From assembly GCF_049896245.1 (NCBI RefSeq), contig NZ_JAFCTX010000009.1:80075-144074 (forward strand): 64,000 nucleotides of DNA. Reading direction: 5' to 3'. The translations under genes were made by a program, and so were the position numbers. Positions within the stretch are counted from its first letter, which is position 1, and each line of letters starts with the position of its first letter. Positions 25,942-34,395 of this stretch are shown piece after piece. The notes below the pieces were generated by a model, which saw only the letters and a list, made by a program, of their open reading frames with translations, was not told the DNA's origin and searched no databases. Source of the stretch: Cypionkella sp049896245. GTDB taxonomy: Bacteria; Pseudomonadota; Alphaproteobacteria; Rhodobacterales; Rhodobacteraceae.

Positions 25942-25974
25942 AAAGGGGCGCATCCCAGATGCGCCCCTTTTGTA
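25942..25974 (+). terminator. Intrinsic terminator of the cold-shock gene
   Basis: AAAGGGGCGCATC (25942-25954) pairs perfectly with 25958-25970 across a CCA loop, then T-rich sequence. Confidence 0.9.
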
Positions 25975-26028
25975 TTTTATCACCGCCGCTGATCTCGATT
26001 GACGATCAGGTTGGATTTGATCGAAAAT

Positions 26029-26463
26029 TCACATCAGGCGCAGAGCCAGTCGATCCCGCAGCGCATGTTCAAAGCCAACCCGCAGCGAGATACCCGAGGT
26101 GGGCGCGCGCAGCACCACAGCCTCACCACGTTCCTCGGGGAATTCCTGCGCGGTGCAGTCTTTTGACAGCAGAATAACCGGCACCCGCCGCGCCACGTCG
26201 ATCAGCAGCGCATGGGCGCGACGACCCGCCGCCAGCCCGCCAAACGCATCACAGTCAATCACGCAAAGACCGTAACCCGCCGGATCTTCGATCACCGCTT
26301 CCAAGCCCACAAACAGATCATCGGCTATTTCCACCTTGCCGCCAAGCCCCGCCAGGCGGTGTGGCAGTGGGCTGCCGTCTTGGCTTTGGGCAACCAACAT
26401 CACCCGGATGCCAAGCCCCACCGGCGAGGCGCTGTGCTGTTCTAATGACCGAATGATTTGCAC
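26029..26463 (-). CDS. Hypothetical protein, receiver-like fold possible
   Basis: A 144-residue soluble protein I cannot name. The alternation of strands and helices (RVMLVAQSQ, then YGLCVIDCDAFGG with an acidic centre, then RVPVILLSKDCTAQEFPEE and AVVLRAPTSGISLRVGFEHA) recalls a degenerate response-regulator receiver domain with an Asp near the phosphorylation position and a Lys-Asp like the conserved Lys. GTG 26463 is preferred as start because AGGGGA lies six bases before it; an ATG at 26481 is possible. No output domain is present. Confidence 0.55.
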   Translation of the reverse strand: MQIIRSLEQHSASPVGLGIRVMLVAQSQDGSPLPHRLAGLGGKVEIADDLFVGLEAVIEDPAGYGLCVIDCDAFGGLAAGRRAHALLIDVARRVPVILLSKDCTAQEFPEERGEAVVLRAPTSGISLRVGFEHALRDRLALRLM

Positions 26464-26643
26464 GATTGTTCCCCTAAACATGGCAGGCGGTCTGCGTCTT
26501 GATTGTTTGACTTTAGGCGACAGTTGCGGCGAAATTGGGCGGGCAATGCGACGTTCTTTGGTAAATTATGGCGAAGATTGGGCGTTGAAACCGCAGGCTT
26601 TGCCCGTCATGATCCGCCCAAATGCACCGGGATTTCGCTCATC

Positions 26644-27579
26644 ATGCCAGCGCCAGATTACCAAAGCCTTATCGACGCCGCGACTTGGGGCTTTATTCGC
26701 GACAGTGACGCGTCCTATCCGCCGGATACCGCCAGCCTGACGATTGCCGACCAACGGCGGATTTATGATGCGATGTGCGCCAAGTTTCATCGCGGCTATC
26801 CGCCGGGGGTGGTGGCGGAAGACCGCGTGATCGCAGGCGTGGCGTGCCGGGTTTACGCTGGGTCAAAGCCGTGGGAAACCGCACCGACGGTGGTTTATCT
26901 GCATGGCGGCGGATATGTGGTGGGCGGCTTGCACAGCCATGACGACGTCTGCGCCGATATCTGTGCTGTGACAGGCTTGCAGGTGGTAGCGGTGGATTAC
27001 CGCTTGTCGCCAGAGCATCTGCACCCGGCGGCTTTCGATGATGCCCGTTCGGTTGTGCAGACTTTGCCGGGGTCGTTGGTGCTGGTGGGGGATTCCGCAG
27101 GGGGTAATCTCGCGTCGGCGGTCAGTCATGCCCTGCGGGACGAGGCGCAGATTCGGGGGCAGGTGCTGATCTATCCGGGCTTGGGCGGCGACCGCAGCAA
27201 GGGCAGCTATCAAACCCACGCCTTCGCGCCGATGCTGACATTGGCGGATGTGGAATTCTACGCGGGCATCCGGCATAGCGGCACAGAAGTGCAGGGTGAT
27301 CCAACGGTAGCGCCCTTGCAGGATACCGATTTTGCAGGTCTGCCGCCGACGGTGGCGATTGCGGCAGAATGTGATCCGCTCGCCGATGATGCGCATGATT
27401 ATGCCGCCGCGATCCGGGCTGCGGGCGGGCGGGCGGTGTCGTTCACAGCATCCGGCATGGTGCATGGCTATCTGCGCGCGCGGGTAACCGTGCCTCGGGC
27501 AGCCGCATTCTTCACTGAAATTTGCAACGCCATCAGCGCCTTGGCGCAAGGCACCTGGCCCTATGGAGAGATCACATGA
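26644..27579 (+). CDS. Alpha/beta-hydrolase, hormone-sensitive-lipase-type esterase
   Basis: A 311-residue esterase. The oxyanion motif H-G-G-G is in VVYLHGGGYVVGG near residue 88, the nucleophile in LVGDSAGGNLAS near 148, the acid in AAECDPLADDA near 248 and the catalytic His in GMVHGYL near 280. It hydrolyses short acyl esters or similar bonds; the natural substrate is unknown. The start at 26644 matches the family N-terminus, although the ribosome site is weak. Its stop overlaps the next gene by ATGA, so it is coupled to an aldolase-family protein. Confidence 0.82.
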   Translation: MPAPDYQSLIDAATWGFIRDSDASYPPDTASLTIADQRRIYDAMCAKFHRGYPPGVVAEDRVIAGVACRVYAGSKPWETAPTVVYLHGGGYVVGGLHSHDDVCADICAVTGLQVVAVDYRLSPEHLHPAAFDDARSVVQTLPGSLVLVGDSAGGNLASAVSHALRDEAQIRGQVLIYPGLGGDRSKGSYQTHAFAPMLTLADVEFYAGIRHSGTEVQGDPTVAPLQDTDFAGLPPTVAIAAECDPLADDAHDYAAAIRAAGGRAVSFTASGMVHGYLRARVTVPRAAAFFTEICNAISALAQGTWPYGEIT

Positions 27580-28322
27580 ACGCACATGCCAATATCACTC
27601 ACTGGGCCGAGCGCGTCGATATGGCCGCGGCCTTCCGCTGGAGCGTCAAGCTGAACCTGCATGAAGCGGTGTCGAACCATTTCAGCCTTGCGGTAAATCC
27701 CGAAGGCAGCAAGTTTCTGATGAACCCGAACATGCGGCATTTTGGCCGGATTACCGCGTCGAGTCTGCTGGAGATCGACGCCAATGACCCCAGCACGATG
27801 ACCCGCCCGGACGCACCCGATCCCACCGCTTGGGGCCTGCATGGCAGCATCCACCGCGCTTTGCCGCATGCGCGCTGCGTGATGCATGTCCATTCGATCC
27901 ATGCCACCGTGCTGGCCAGCTTGGCGGATAGTTATCTGCCCCCCATCGACCAGAATTCGGCAATGTTCTTCGGGCGGCAAGTGGTGGACGCTGATTACGG
28001 CGGCATGGCGTTTGAGGAAGAAGCCGCCCGCTGCGTGCAGCTTTTGGCCGACCCAAAGATCACCACGATGATCATGGGCAACCACGGCGTGCTGATCATC
28101 GGCCAATCTGTCGCCGATGCCTTCAACCGCCTGACCTATTTTGAACGCGCGGCTGAGACGTATATCCGTGCGCTGCAAACCGGGCGTCCATTGCGGATCC
28201 TGTCTGATGCGGTGGCCGAGAAAACCGCAGGCGAATGGGACAGCTACCCCGGTTACGCCGAGGCGCATCTGCGCGAGGTCAAGGCTCTGCTGGACGAAGA
28301 CGGTGCTACCTACGCCAGCTAA
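27576..28322 (+). CDS. Class II aldolase/adducin family protein
   Basis: A 248-residue protein of the class II aldolase/adducin fold, which uses a divalent metal to cleave or isomerise sugar phosphates or similar hydroxy acids. The metal ligands are visible in CVMHVHSIHATVLA (His-x-His near 104) and MIMGNHGVLIIG (His near 172), with LHEAVSNHFSLAV near the start. Translational coupling to the upstream esterase (ATGA, 27576-27579) suggests a shared pathway, not identified here. Confidence 0.82.
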   Translation: MNAHANITHWAERVDMAAAFRWSVKLNLHEAVSNHFSLAVNPEGSKFLMNPNMRHFGRITASSLLEIDANDPSTMTRPDAPDPTAWGLHGSIHRALPHARCVMHVHSIHATVLASLADSYLPPIDQNSAMFFGRQVVDADYGGMAFEEEAARCVQLLADPKITTMIMGNHGVLIIGQSVADAFNRLTYFERAAETYIRALQTGRPLRILSDAVAEKTAGEWDSYPGYAEAHLREVKALLDEDGATYAS

Positions 28323-28325
28323 GGG

Positions 28326-28369
28326 CGGAATTCGCGCGAATTCCGTCTACGATTTTCGCGCGAAAATCG
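28326..28369. repeat. Twin palindromes with a shared TTCGCGCGAA core
   Basis: Two perfect 20-base palindromes stand side by side: 28326-28345 (CGGAATTCGCGCGAATTCCG) and 28350-28369 (CGATTTTCGCGCGAAAATCG). They fill the whole gap between two convergent genes. Confidence 0.85.
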
Positions 28370-28370
28370 G

Positions 28371-29204
28371 CTACGCTTGGAAAAACGGTTTCGCTTTCAT
28401 ACTCGGCGGAACCTCAACCCCCATCCGCGTCAGGATCGACGGGGCAAGCGCCAACTGGTCCAGCACCACATCGGGGCCGGGCATTTCCGCGTCGCCAAAG
28501 TAGTAGAACGCGAATTCCTGTTGCAACGCGCCCGCGCCGCCGTGGTGGCCGCGTTCGTCTTGGCCGTGGTCGGCGGTGACGATCACCTCATAGCCCGCCG
28601 TGCGCCACTGATGCAGGAATGTGGCAAGCATTTCGTCCATCCGGTAGCAGGCGTCGTCCATTTCCTCGCAATCGTGAAAGAAACGGTGGCCGAGGCTGTC
28701 GAGTGTGCAGGTGTGCAAAATGCCATAGTCAATGCCTTTGACCAGACACAGCCGGGTCAGGGTGGCGAACAGATCGACATCCGAGGGCGTCATCTGGTTG
28801 TAGCCGCTATCCCCGGTCATGGTGTGGAAACGACCGTGGCTGATCGGGCCTTCCGGCTCGTCATATTCAATGTCGCGCACCAGATCGAACGGATAGCGGT
28901 TGAAGAATTCCGACCAAAAGCTATGCGTCACCGCCCCGGTTTTGCCACCCGCCTTGGAGATTTCCGAGAACACGTCCGGCAGATCCAACCGACGTCGCAA
29001 ACCGTTGCCCCAGATGCCATGCACCTGCGGCGGCGTGCCAGTGTGGATTGAGGCATAGCAGGAGCCAGAGGTCGAGGGCAGCACCGAACGCATCCGCCAC
29101 ACCCGCGCCTCACCCGCCGCAACCCAGCCTTCAAGATTGCCAAACAACCGGCGCCAGTTGCGGTAGGGCACGCCGTCGAGGATGATCAGCAGCAGTTTAC
29201 GCAT
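28371..29204 (-). CDS. Alkaline-phosphatase-superfamily phosphodiesterase
   Basis: A 277-residue enzyme of the nucleotide pyrophosphatase/phosphodiesterase branch. Metal and nucleophile positions are visible: LLIILDGVPY at the start (Asp), LPSTSGSCYASIHTG near 43 (Ser/Thr nucleophile), CTLDSLGHRFF near 165 and VIVTADHGQDERGHHGG near 212. It should hydrolyse phosphate esters or diesters; the substrate is unknown and no signal peptide is seen. It lies downstream of the ABC operon on the same strand, separated by repeat R2. Confidence 0.8.
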   Translation of the reverse strand: MRKLLLIILDGVPYRNWRRLFGNLEGWVAAGEARVWRMRSVLPSTSGSCYASIHTGTPPQVHGIWGNGLRRRLDLPDVFSEISKAGGKTGAVTHSFWSEFFNRYPFDLVRDIEYDEPEGPISHGRFHTMTGDSGYNQMTPSDVDLFATLTRLCLVKGIDYGILHTCTLDSLGHRFFHDCEEMDDACYRMDEMLATFLHQWRTAGYEVIVTADHGQDERGHHGGAGALQQEFAFYYFGDAEMPGPDVVLDQLALAPSILTRMGVEVPPSMKAKPFFQA

Positions 29205-29235
29205 TTATAACTCCGGCCCGGCGGAGATGTGGAAG

Positions 29236-29268
29236 CCTCCGGCGGGGATATTTAGGCCAAGATGAAAT
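29236..29268 (+). repeat. Dispersed repeat R2
   Basis: GCCTCCGGCGGGGATATTTA followed by GGCCAAGATGAAA; it joins the left half of one repeat sub-type to the right half of the other. It lies between the phosphodiesterase gene and the ABC ATPase gene, after a CTCCGGCCCGGCGGAG hairpin. Confidence 0.75.
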
Positions 29269-29282
29269 CGTTAGGACAGAGT

Positions 29283-30929
29283 CTAGTTGCCGCCGCTTTC
29301 CATCTTGCGCGAGGCGAGCACTTCTTCCAGCCAGCCCAGTTTCATCTCGGGCACCGAGGACAGCAAGAGGTCGGTGTAATCGTCGAAAGGCGGTGTCAGC
29401 ACATCGGTTTTGCTGCCGTAGCGCACAACTTGGCCGCGATACATCACCGCGATTTTGTCGGCGATGGCTTTCACGGTGGCAAGATCATGGGTGATGAACA
29501 GATAAGCCACGCCTTCGCGGGCTTGCAGGTTCAAAAGCAGCTTCAGGATGCCGTCGGCGACCAGCGGATCAAGCGCCGAAGTTACCTCATCGCAGATGAT
29601 CAGCTTGGGCTTGGCTGCCAAAGCGCGGGCGATGCAGACGCGTTGCTTTTGACCGCCGGAAAGCTCTGCCGGGTAGCGATCCATAAAGCCCGCGCCCATT
29701 TCGATTTCTTCCAGCAGTTCCTGGATGCGCTTGCGTTTGGCTTCGCCCTTCAGGCCGAAGTAAAACTCCAGCGGTCGCCCGATGATGGTGCCGACGGTCT
29801 GGCGCGGGTTCATCGCGGTATCGGCCATCTGGTAGATCATCTGCAACTCGCGCAGATCATCTTTGCTGCGGGAGGCGAGATCGGGCGACAGGGTGCGGTC
29901 TGCGAAGCTGATGCGGCCTTGTGCTGCGGGCAACAGCCCCGTGATCACCCGCGCGAGGGTGGATTTGCCAGAGCCGCTTTCACCAACCACCGCCAATGTT
30001 TGCCCTGCCGACAGATCAACAGTCACATTCTTCAGCACATCAAAATTGGTGCCCTTGTAGCGCGCGGTGATATTGGCGACCGACAGCACTGGCGCGCTAT
30101 CGGCTTTTTCAACGTGGTCAATCGAGCGCACCGACACCAGCGCCTGCGTATAGGCTTGCTGCGGTGCGTTGATGATCTGATCGGTGCTGAAGTATTCCAC
30201 CTTTTTGCCGCCGCGCAGAACAAGGATATCGTCGGCGACCTGTGCGACTACGGCAAGATCGTGGGTGATATACAGGGCCGCCACCCCGGTATCGCGGATC
30301 GCGGCTTTGATCGCCACCAGCACGTCGATTTGCGTGGTGACATCCAGCGCGGTGGTCGGCTCATCAAACACCACCAGATCGGGCTTCGGACACAAAGCCA
30401 TCGCTGTCATCGCACGTTGCAACTGCCCGCCGGAGACTTGGTGCGGATAGCGGGTGCCAAAGGTTTCCGGGTTTGGCAGGCCCAACTTGCGGAACAGATC
30501 GACGGCGCGTGCTTCGGCCTCGGCGCGGGTCATCAGCTTGTGGTGCAGGCTGGTTTCAATCACCTGCTCCATCAGCCGCTTGGCCGGGTTAAACGCAGCG
30601 GCAGCCGATTGCGCCACATAGGTGACTTCGCGCCCGCGCAAAGACCGCAGATCACTGGGGCTCGCACTGCGAATATCGCGACCGTTCAGCAGGATTTGCC
30701 CACCTGCCAGCCGAGCACCACCGCGCGCGAAGGCCATCGCAGACAGCCCGATGGTGGATTTGCCCGCGCCGGATTCGCCGATCAGGCCCAGCACTTTGCC
30801 CTGCTCGACCGACACCGACACATCATCGACCAACACCACTTTGCGTGGCGCTTCGCCCGGCGGATACGAGGTCGCCTCGATCCGCAGGTTCTTGATTTCC
30901 AACAGATTTGGTTTCACTTGATCAAGCAC
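29283..30929 (-). CDS. Dipeptide/oligopeptide-type ABC transporter, fused double ATPase
   Basis: A 548-residue protein carrying two complete ABC ATPase domains (DppD-like then DppF-like). Walker A motifs are GESGAGKST near 55 and GESGSGKST near 320; signatures are VSGGQLQRAM and LSGGQKQRVCIARAL; Walker B VVFDEPTTALD and IICDEVTSALD. The second Walker B has Val where Pro is usual. A GTG start at 30929 follows AGGAGG and overlaps the upstream permease gene by eight bases. Family-5 transporters carry peptides but also opines, glutathione, nickel or oligosaccharides; the substrate here is open. Confidence 0.9.
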   Translation of the reverse strand: MLDQVKPNLLEIKNLRIEATSYPPGEAPRKVVLVDDVSVSVEQGKVLGLIGESGAGKSTIGLSAMAFARGGARLAGGQILLNGRDIRSASPSDLRSLRGREVTYVAQSAAAAFNPAKRLMEQVIETSLHHKLMTRAEAEARAVDLFRKLGLPNPETFGTRYPHQVSGGQLQRAMTAMALCPKPDLVVFDEPTTALDVTTQIDVLVAIKAAIRDTGVAALYITHDLAVVAQVADDILVLRGGKKVEYFSTDQIINAPQQAYTQALVSVRSIDHVEKADSAPVLSVANITARYKGTNFDVLKNVTVDLSAGQTLAVVGESGSGKSTLARVITGLLPAAQGRISFADRTLSPDLASRSKDDLRELQMIYQMADTAMNPRQTVGTIIGRPLEFYFGLKGEAKRKRIQELLEEIEMGAGFMDRYPAELSGGQKQRVCIARALAAKPKLIICDEVTSALDPLVADGILKLLLNLQAREGVAYLFITHDLATVKAIADKIAVMYRGQVVRYGSKTDVLTPPFDDYTDLLLSSVPEMKLGWLEEVLASRKMESGGN

Positions 30930-31740
30930 CGCGACCTCCTTTCAAACTTGTGGTGCGCGACAGCACCCAATCCGCCACCAAGTTTACCGAGATTGCCAGC
31001 GCCGCAATCGCAATCGCCGGGGCCAAAGCGGCGGGGATGCCGTAAACCAGACCCGCCGAGTTTTCCTTCACCAAACCGCCCCAATCCGCCAGCGGCGGCT
31101 GCACGCCCAGACCAAGGAACGACAGGGTCGAGATGAACAGCACCGCGAAGATAAACCGCAGGCCGAGTTCGGCCACCAACGGCGACAAGGCATTTGGCAG
31201 GATTTCCGAGAAGATAATCCAGCCCTGTTTTTCACCGCGAAGCCGTGCCGCTTCAACATAATCCATCACCGTGATATCGACCGCCACGGCGCGGCTTAAG
31301 CGGAAAACCCGCGTCGCATCCAGGAACCCCATCACCAGGATCAGGTTGATCGTCGTCACCTCCACCGCCGTCAGGATCACCAGTGACAAGATCAGCGTTG
31401 GGATCGCCATGATCAGATCAATGAACCGCGATAAAGCCTGATCGACCCAACCGCCCGCCGTCGCCGCCAGAAAGCCCAGCACCGATCCAGTGACAAATGA
31501 CAGGATCGTCGAACAGGTGGCGACGAAAATTGTGACCTGCGCGCCATAGATCATCCGGGTCAGCAGATCGCGACCAATCGAATCGGTGCCCAGCCAATGT
31601 GCTGCAGAAATCGGGTCCCAGACGCCGCCGACCAATTCATCCATTTTATAGGGCGCAATCAGTTGCGCGAAAATGGCGACGAAGAAAAAGCCCCCGGTCA
31701 GGATCAGACCCAACAGGGCGGAAAGCGGAATACGCCTCAT
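30922..31740 (-). CDS. Dipeptide-type ABC transporter permease (DppC type)
   Basis: A 272-residue inner-membrane permease with about six spans, a short N-terminal part and the coupling-loop region around residues 160-190 (VDITVMDYVEAARLRGEKQG). WDPISAAHWLGTDSIGRDLL near residue 42 is the DppC-type signature before the membrane core. Its start overlaps the stop of the DppB-type gene (ATGA), and its stop overlaps the fused ATPase gene. Confidence 0.9.
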   Translation of the reverse strand: MRRIPLSALLGLILTGGFFFVAIFAQLIAPYKMDELVGGVWDPISAAHWLGTDSIGRDLLTRMIYGAQVTIFVATCSTILSFVTGSVLGFLAATAGGWVDQALSRFIDLIMAIPTLILSLVILTAVEVTTINLILVMGFLDATRVFRLSRAVAVDITVMDYVEAARLRGEKQGWIIFSEILPNALSPLVAELGLRFIFAVLFISTLSFLGLGVQPPLADWGGLVKENSAGLVYGIPAALAPAIAIAALAISVNLVADWVLSRTTSLKGGRGA

Positions 31741-32693
31741 TTCGGGTGCCTCAATCTTGGGTTGGCAAGGATAGACACCACATCGGCGAGGATGTTCAGC
31801 CCGATATACACAGCGGCAAAGATCATCCCGCAGGCCTGCACCACCGGCAGATCGCGTTTGGTGACGTGATCGACCAGATATTGCCCCATGCCGGGATAGA
31901 CGAACACCACCTCAACCACGACGACGCCGACCACCAGATAGGCAAGGTTCAGCATCACCACATTGACCACAGGCGCAATCGCGTTCGGAAACGCGTGCCG
32001 CCAGATCACCGTCAGCGGCGACAGGCCCTTCAATTCGGCGGTTTCGATATAGGCCGATTGCATCACGTTCAGGATGGCGGCGCGGGTCATCCGCATCATA
32101 TGCGCCAAGACCACCATCACCAGCACGATGACCGGCAGGATGATCGCTTGCAGCCGCTCAAACACCCCCATGCCGGGAAACACCATCGACATCGCCGGGA
32201 ACAGTTGCAGCTTTACGGCGAGGAAATACAGCACCAGATAGCCCGCCACAAACTCCGGCAGGCTGATGGTGGCCAAAGTCACGCCCGAAATCAGCCGATC
32301 CGGCCAGCGCCCATTATAGCGCGCCGCCAGCAACCCCAACAGGATCGCCAAAGGCACCGAGATCAGCGCCGCCCAGAACGCCAAAAACAGCGTGTTGCCC
32401 AAGCGCGAACCGACCGATTTGGCGATATCTTCACCATTGGTCAGCGCCACCCCCATATCCCCGGTCATAAACCCATACAGCCAATGGCCGTAGCGCCACA
32501 GCAGCGGCTCATTCAGGCCCATCTTCTCACGCAGGTTGGCAAGTGCCTCTGGCGTCGCCGATTGGCCAAGCATGGCTTGCGCGGTATCGCCCGGCAAAGC
32601 CTCAACGCCAAAGAAGATCAGCGCCGAAACCGCCAGCATCAACAGCAGACCCAGCGCCAAACGCTGGGTCACGAGTTTTACAACCGGATGCAT
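31737..32693 (-). CDS. Dipeptide-type ABC transporter permease (DppB type)
   Basis: A 318-residue inner-membrane permease of the DppB type: N-terminal span, a periplasmic loop with PGDTAQAMLGQSATPEALAN and LGLNEPLLWRYGHWL-like sequence, then five spans with the coupling loop ILNVMQSAYIETAELKGLSP near 190. It starts seven bases after the binding-protein gene, in the order binding protein, DppB, DppC, fused ATPase. The complete set makes one importer. Confidence 0.9.
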   Translation of the reverse strand: MHPVVKLVTQRLALGLLLMLAVSALIFFGVEALPGDTAQAMLGQSATPEALANLREKMGLNEPLLWRYGHWLYGFMTGDMGVALTNGEDIAKSVGSRLGNTLFLAFWAALISVPLAILLGLLAARYNGRWPDRLISGVTLATISLPEFVAGYLVLYFLAVKLQLFPAMSMVFPGMGVFERLQAIILPVIVLVMVVLAHMMRMTRAAILNVMQSAYIETAELKGLSPLTVIWRHAFPNAIAPVVNVVMLNLAYLVVGVVVVEVVFVYPGMGQYLVDHVTKRDLPVVQACGMIFAAVYIGLNILADVVSILANPRLRHPK

Positions 32694-32700
32694 ACCGGGA

Positions 32701-34290
32701 TCAGGCGTTCAGCCAGCACTTGGCAAGTGCGCGGCCATTCATCAACTCTCCATTAGGGTCCTGCTGCCAGCCGCCAACTTCTTCACGCTTGGCCTCGACG
32801 AAATCGTTGAACATCGGGCAGATCAAGCCGCCATTGTCGCGCACATCGTTCGCCAGCTCCGAATACATCGCCTTGCGCTTGGTCTGGTCCAATTCCGCCC
32901 GCGCCGCAATCAAAGTAGCATCGAACTTCGGATCTTTGAACTTGGTGTCGTTCCAGTCGGCGGTGGACAGATATGCCGTGGAATACATCTGATCCTGCAC
33001 TGGCCGGCCGCCCCAATAGCTGGCGCAGAACGGAGCCACATTCCAGACGTTGCTCCAATAGCCATCATCGGGTTCGCGCTTGATTTCAAGCGGGATACCG
33101 GCGGCATTGGCCGATTGCTGGAACAGTTGTGCCGCTTCAATCGCACCGGGGAAAGCGCCCGCCGCGACTTGTAGAATGATCGGCGAGCCATCATGGCCGG
33201 ACTTTTTATAAGCCTCAGTCGCCGCCGCTGCATCATATTCACGCTGCGGAATGGTGTCGTCAAACAACGGATACGCCGCATTGATCGGGAAGTCGTTGCC
33301 GCGCGAACCCAAGCCGCCAAGGATCTTGTCGACCATTTCCTGACGGTTGATCGACAGCTTCATCGCCAGCCGCAAATCGTTGTTGTCAAACGGTGCTTTG
33401 TCGCAATGCATGATAAACACGTAGTGCCCACGGCCCGCCACAGCCTCAATCGAGATGCCCGGCGCACCCTTCAGCAGGCCAACGATCTTCGGGTCAACCC
33501 GGTTGATCATATGCACCTGCCCCGCCTGCAAAGCCGAGGTCCGCGCGGTGTTGTCGTTGATCACGATGATCTCGACATTGTCGGCATGGCCCATCGTGCT
33601 GTCGAAGTAGTTGGCGTGTTTCTCAAACGTGTGGCGCACGCCCGGCTCGTTGGCGACGATCTTGTAAGGGCCCGCACCAATACCAGCGGTCGGGTTTTCG
33701 ACGCCACCACCGGGTTGGATGATCAGGTGATAATCGGCCATCAGGAACGGCAAGTCGGCATTGCCCGAGGCAAGCTTCAGCGTGACCATGTCACCCTCGG
33801 CCTTCATGTCGATGATATCCTTGACGATGCCCAAAGCGCCCGACTGCGATTTCTCATCGGTGTGGCGCTTCAAAGTGGCGACCACGTCATCGGCGGTTAC
33901 GGTTTTGCCGTCGTGATATTCAACGCCTTTGCGGATCTTGAACTTCCACTCGGTCGCATCTGACGAAGAAGAGACTTCCTCGGCAATCCGGTAATCGATC
34001 TCGCCCTTGGCGTTCACATCGACCAGCATTTCGCCCCAGATCATGTTCACCGCGAACGGCACTTCCGATGCGGCCAGCGCCGGGTCCAGCGAGTTGGTGC
34101 TCTCGCCGCCCTGCATCCCTGCGCGCAGCAGGCCGCCCTTTTTCGGCTCTTCGGCGCGGGCCGCTGACGCGAGCAGGGTCGAGGCCAAAGCGGCAGAAAC
34201 GCCCAAAGCCCCCGCGCGGCCAACAAACTCGCGGCGGCTCATCAGGCCCTTGGCGGCGCGCGATAGCAGATAGTTCAGTTCATTCGACAT
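32701..34290 (-). CDS. Family-5 ABC transporter substrate-binding protein
   Basis: A 529-residue periplasmic binding protein with a long Tat-type signal peptide (LMSRREFVGRAGALGVSAAL, cleaved near ARA-EE). The family-5 core shows GGLLRAGMQGGESTNSLDPA near 53, VEYHDGKTVTADDVVATLKR near 125 and a C-terminal region with DNGGLICPMFNDFVEAK. GGGAGA precedes the ATG. It heads an importer operon. A CocE-type hydrolase upstream on the same strand may act on the same or related substrates; that is inference. Confidence 0.88.
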   Translation of the reverse strand: MSNELNYLLSRAAKGLMSRREFVGRAGALGVSAALASTLLASAARAEEPKKGGLLRAGMQGGESTNSLDPALAASEVPFAVNMIWGEMLVDVNAKGEIDYRIAEEVSSSSDATEWKFKIRKGVEYHDGKTVTADDVVATLKRHTDEKSQSGALGIVKDIIDMKAEGDMVTLKLASGNADLPFLMADYHLIIQPGGGVENPTAGIGAGPYKIVANEPGVRHTFEKHANYFDSTMGHADNVEIIVINDNTARTSALQAGQVHMINRVDPKIVGLLKGAPGISIEAVAGRGHYVFIMHCDKAPFDNNDLRLAMKLSINRQEMVDKILGGLGSRGNDFPINAAYPLFDDTIPQREYDAAAATEAYKKSGHDGSPIILQVAAGAFPGAIEAAQLFQQSANAAGIPLEIKREPDDGYWSNVWNVAPFCASYWGGRPVQDQMYSTAYLSTADWNDTKFKDPKFDATLIAARAELDQTKRKAMYSELANDVRDNGGLICPMFNDFVEAKREEVGGWQQDPNGELMNGRALAKCWLNA

Positions 34291-34395
34291 TTTAGTCTCC
34301 CTGAAAGGCCCCGGTTTTGTGGGCCGTTTTTTGTTGATTTCCCAATCAGTAACCCGTGCATTTCCGTTATGGCAACGATTCTTGCCCGATCAGTC

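Noticed and set aside
34307..34332. GGCCC/GGGCC hairpin followed by six T on the + strand
   Set aside because: It would stop a + strand transcript, but both neighbouring genes are on the minus strand; the stem is only five pairs.
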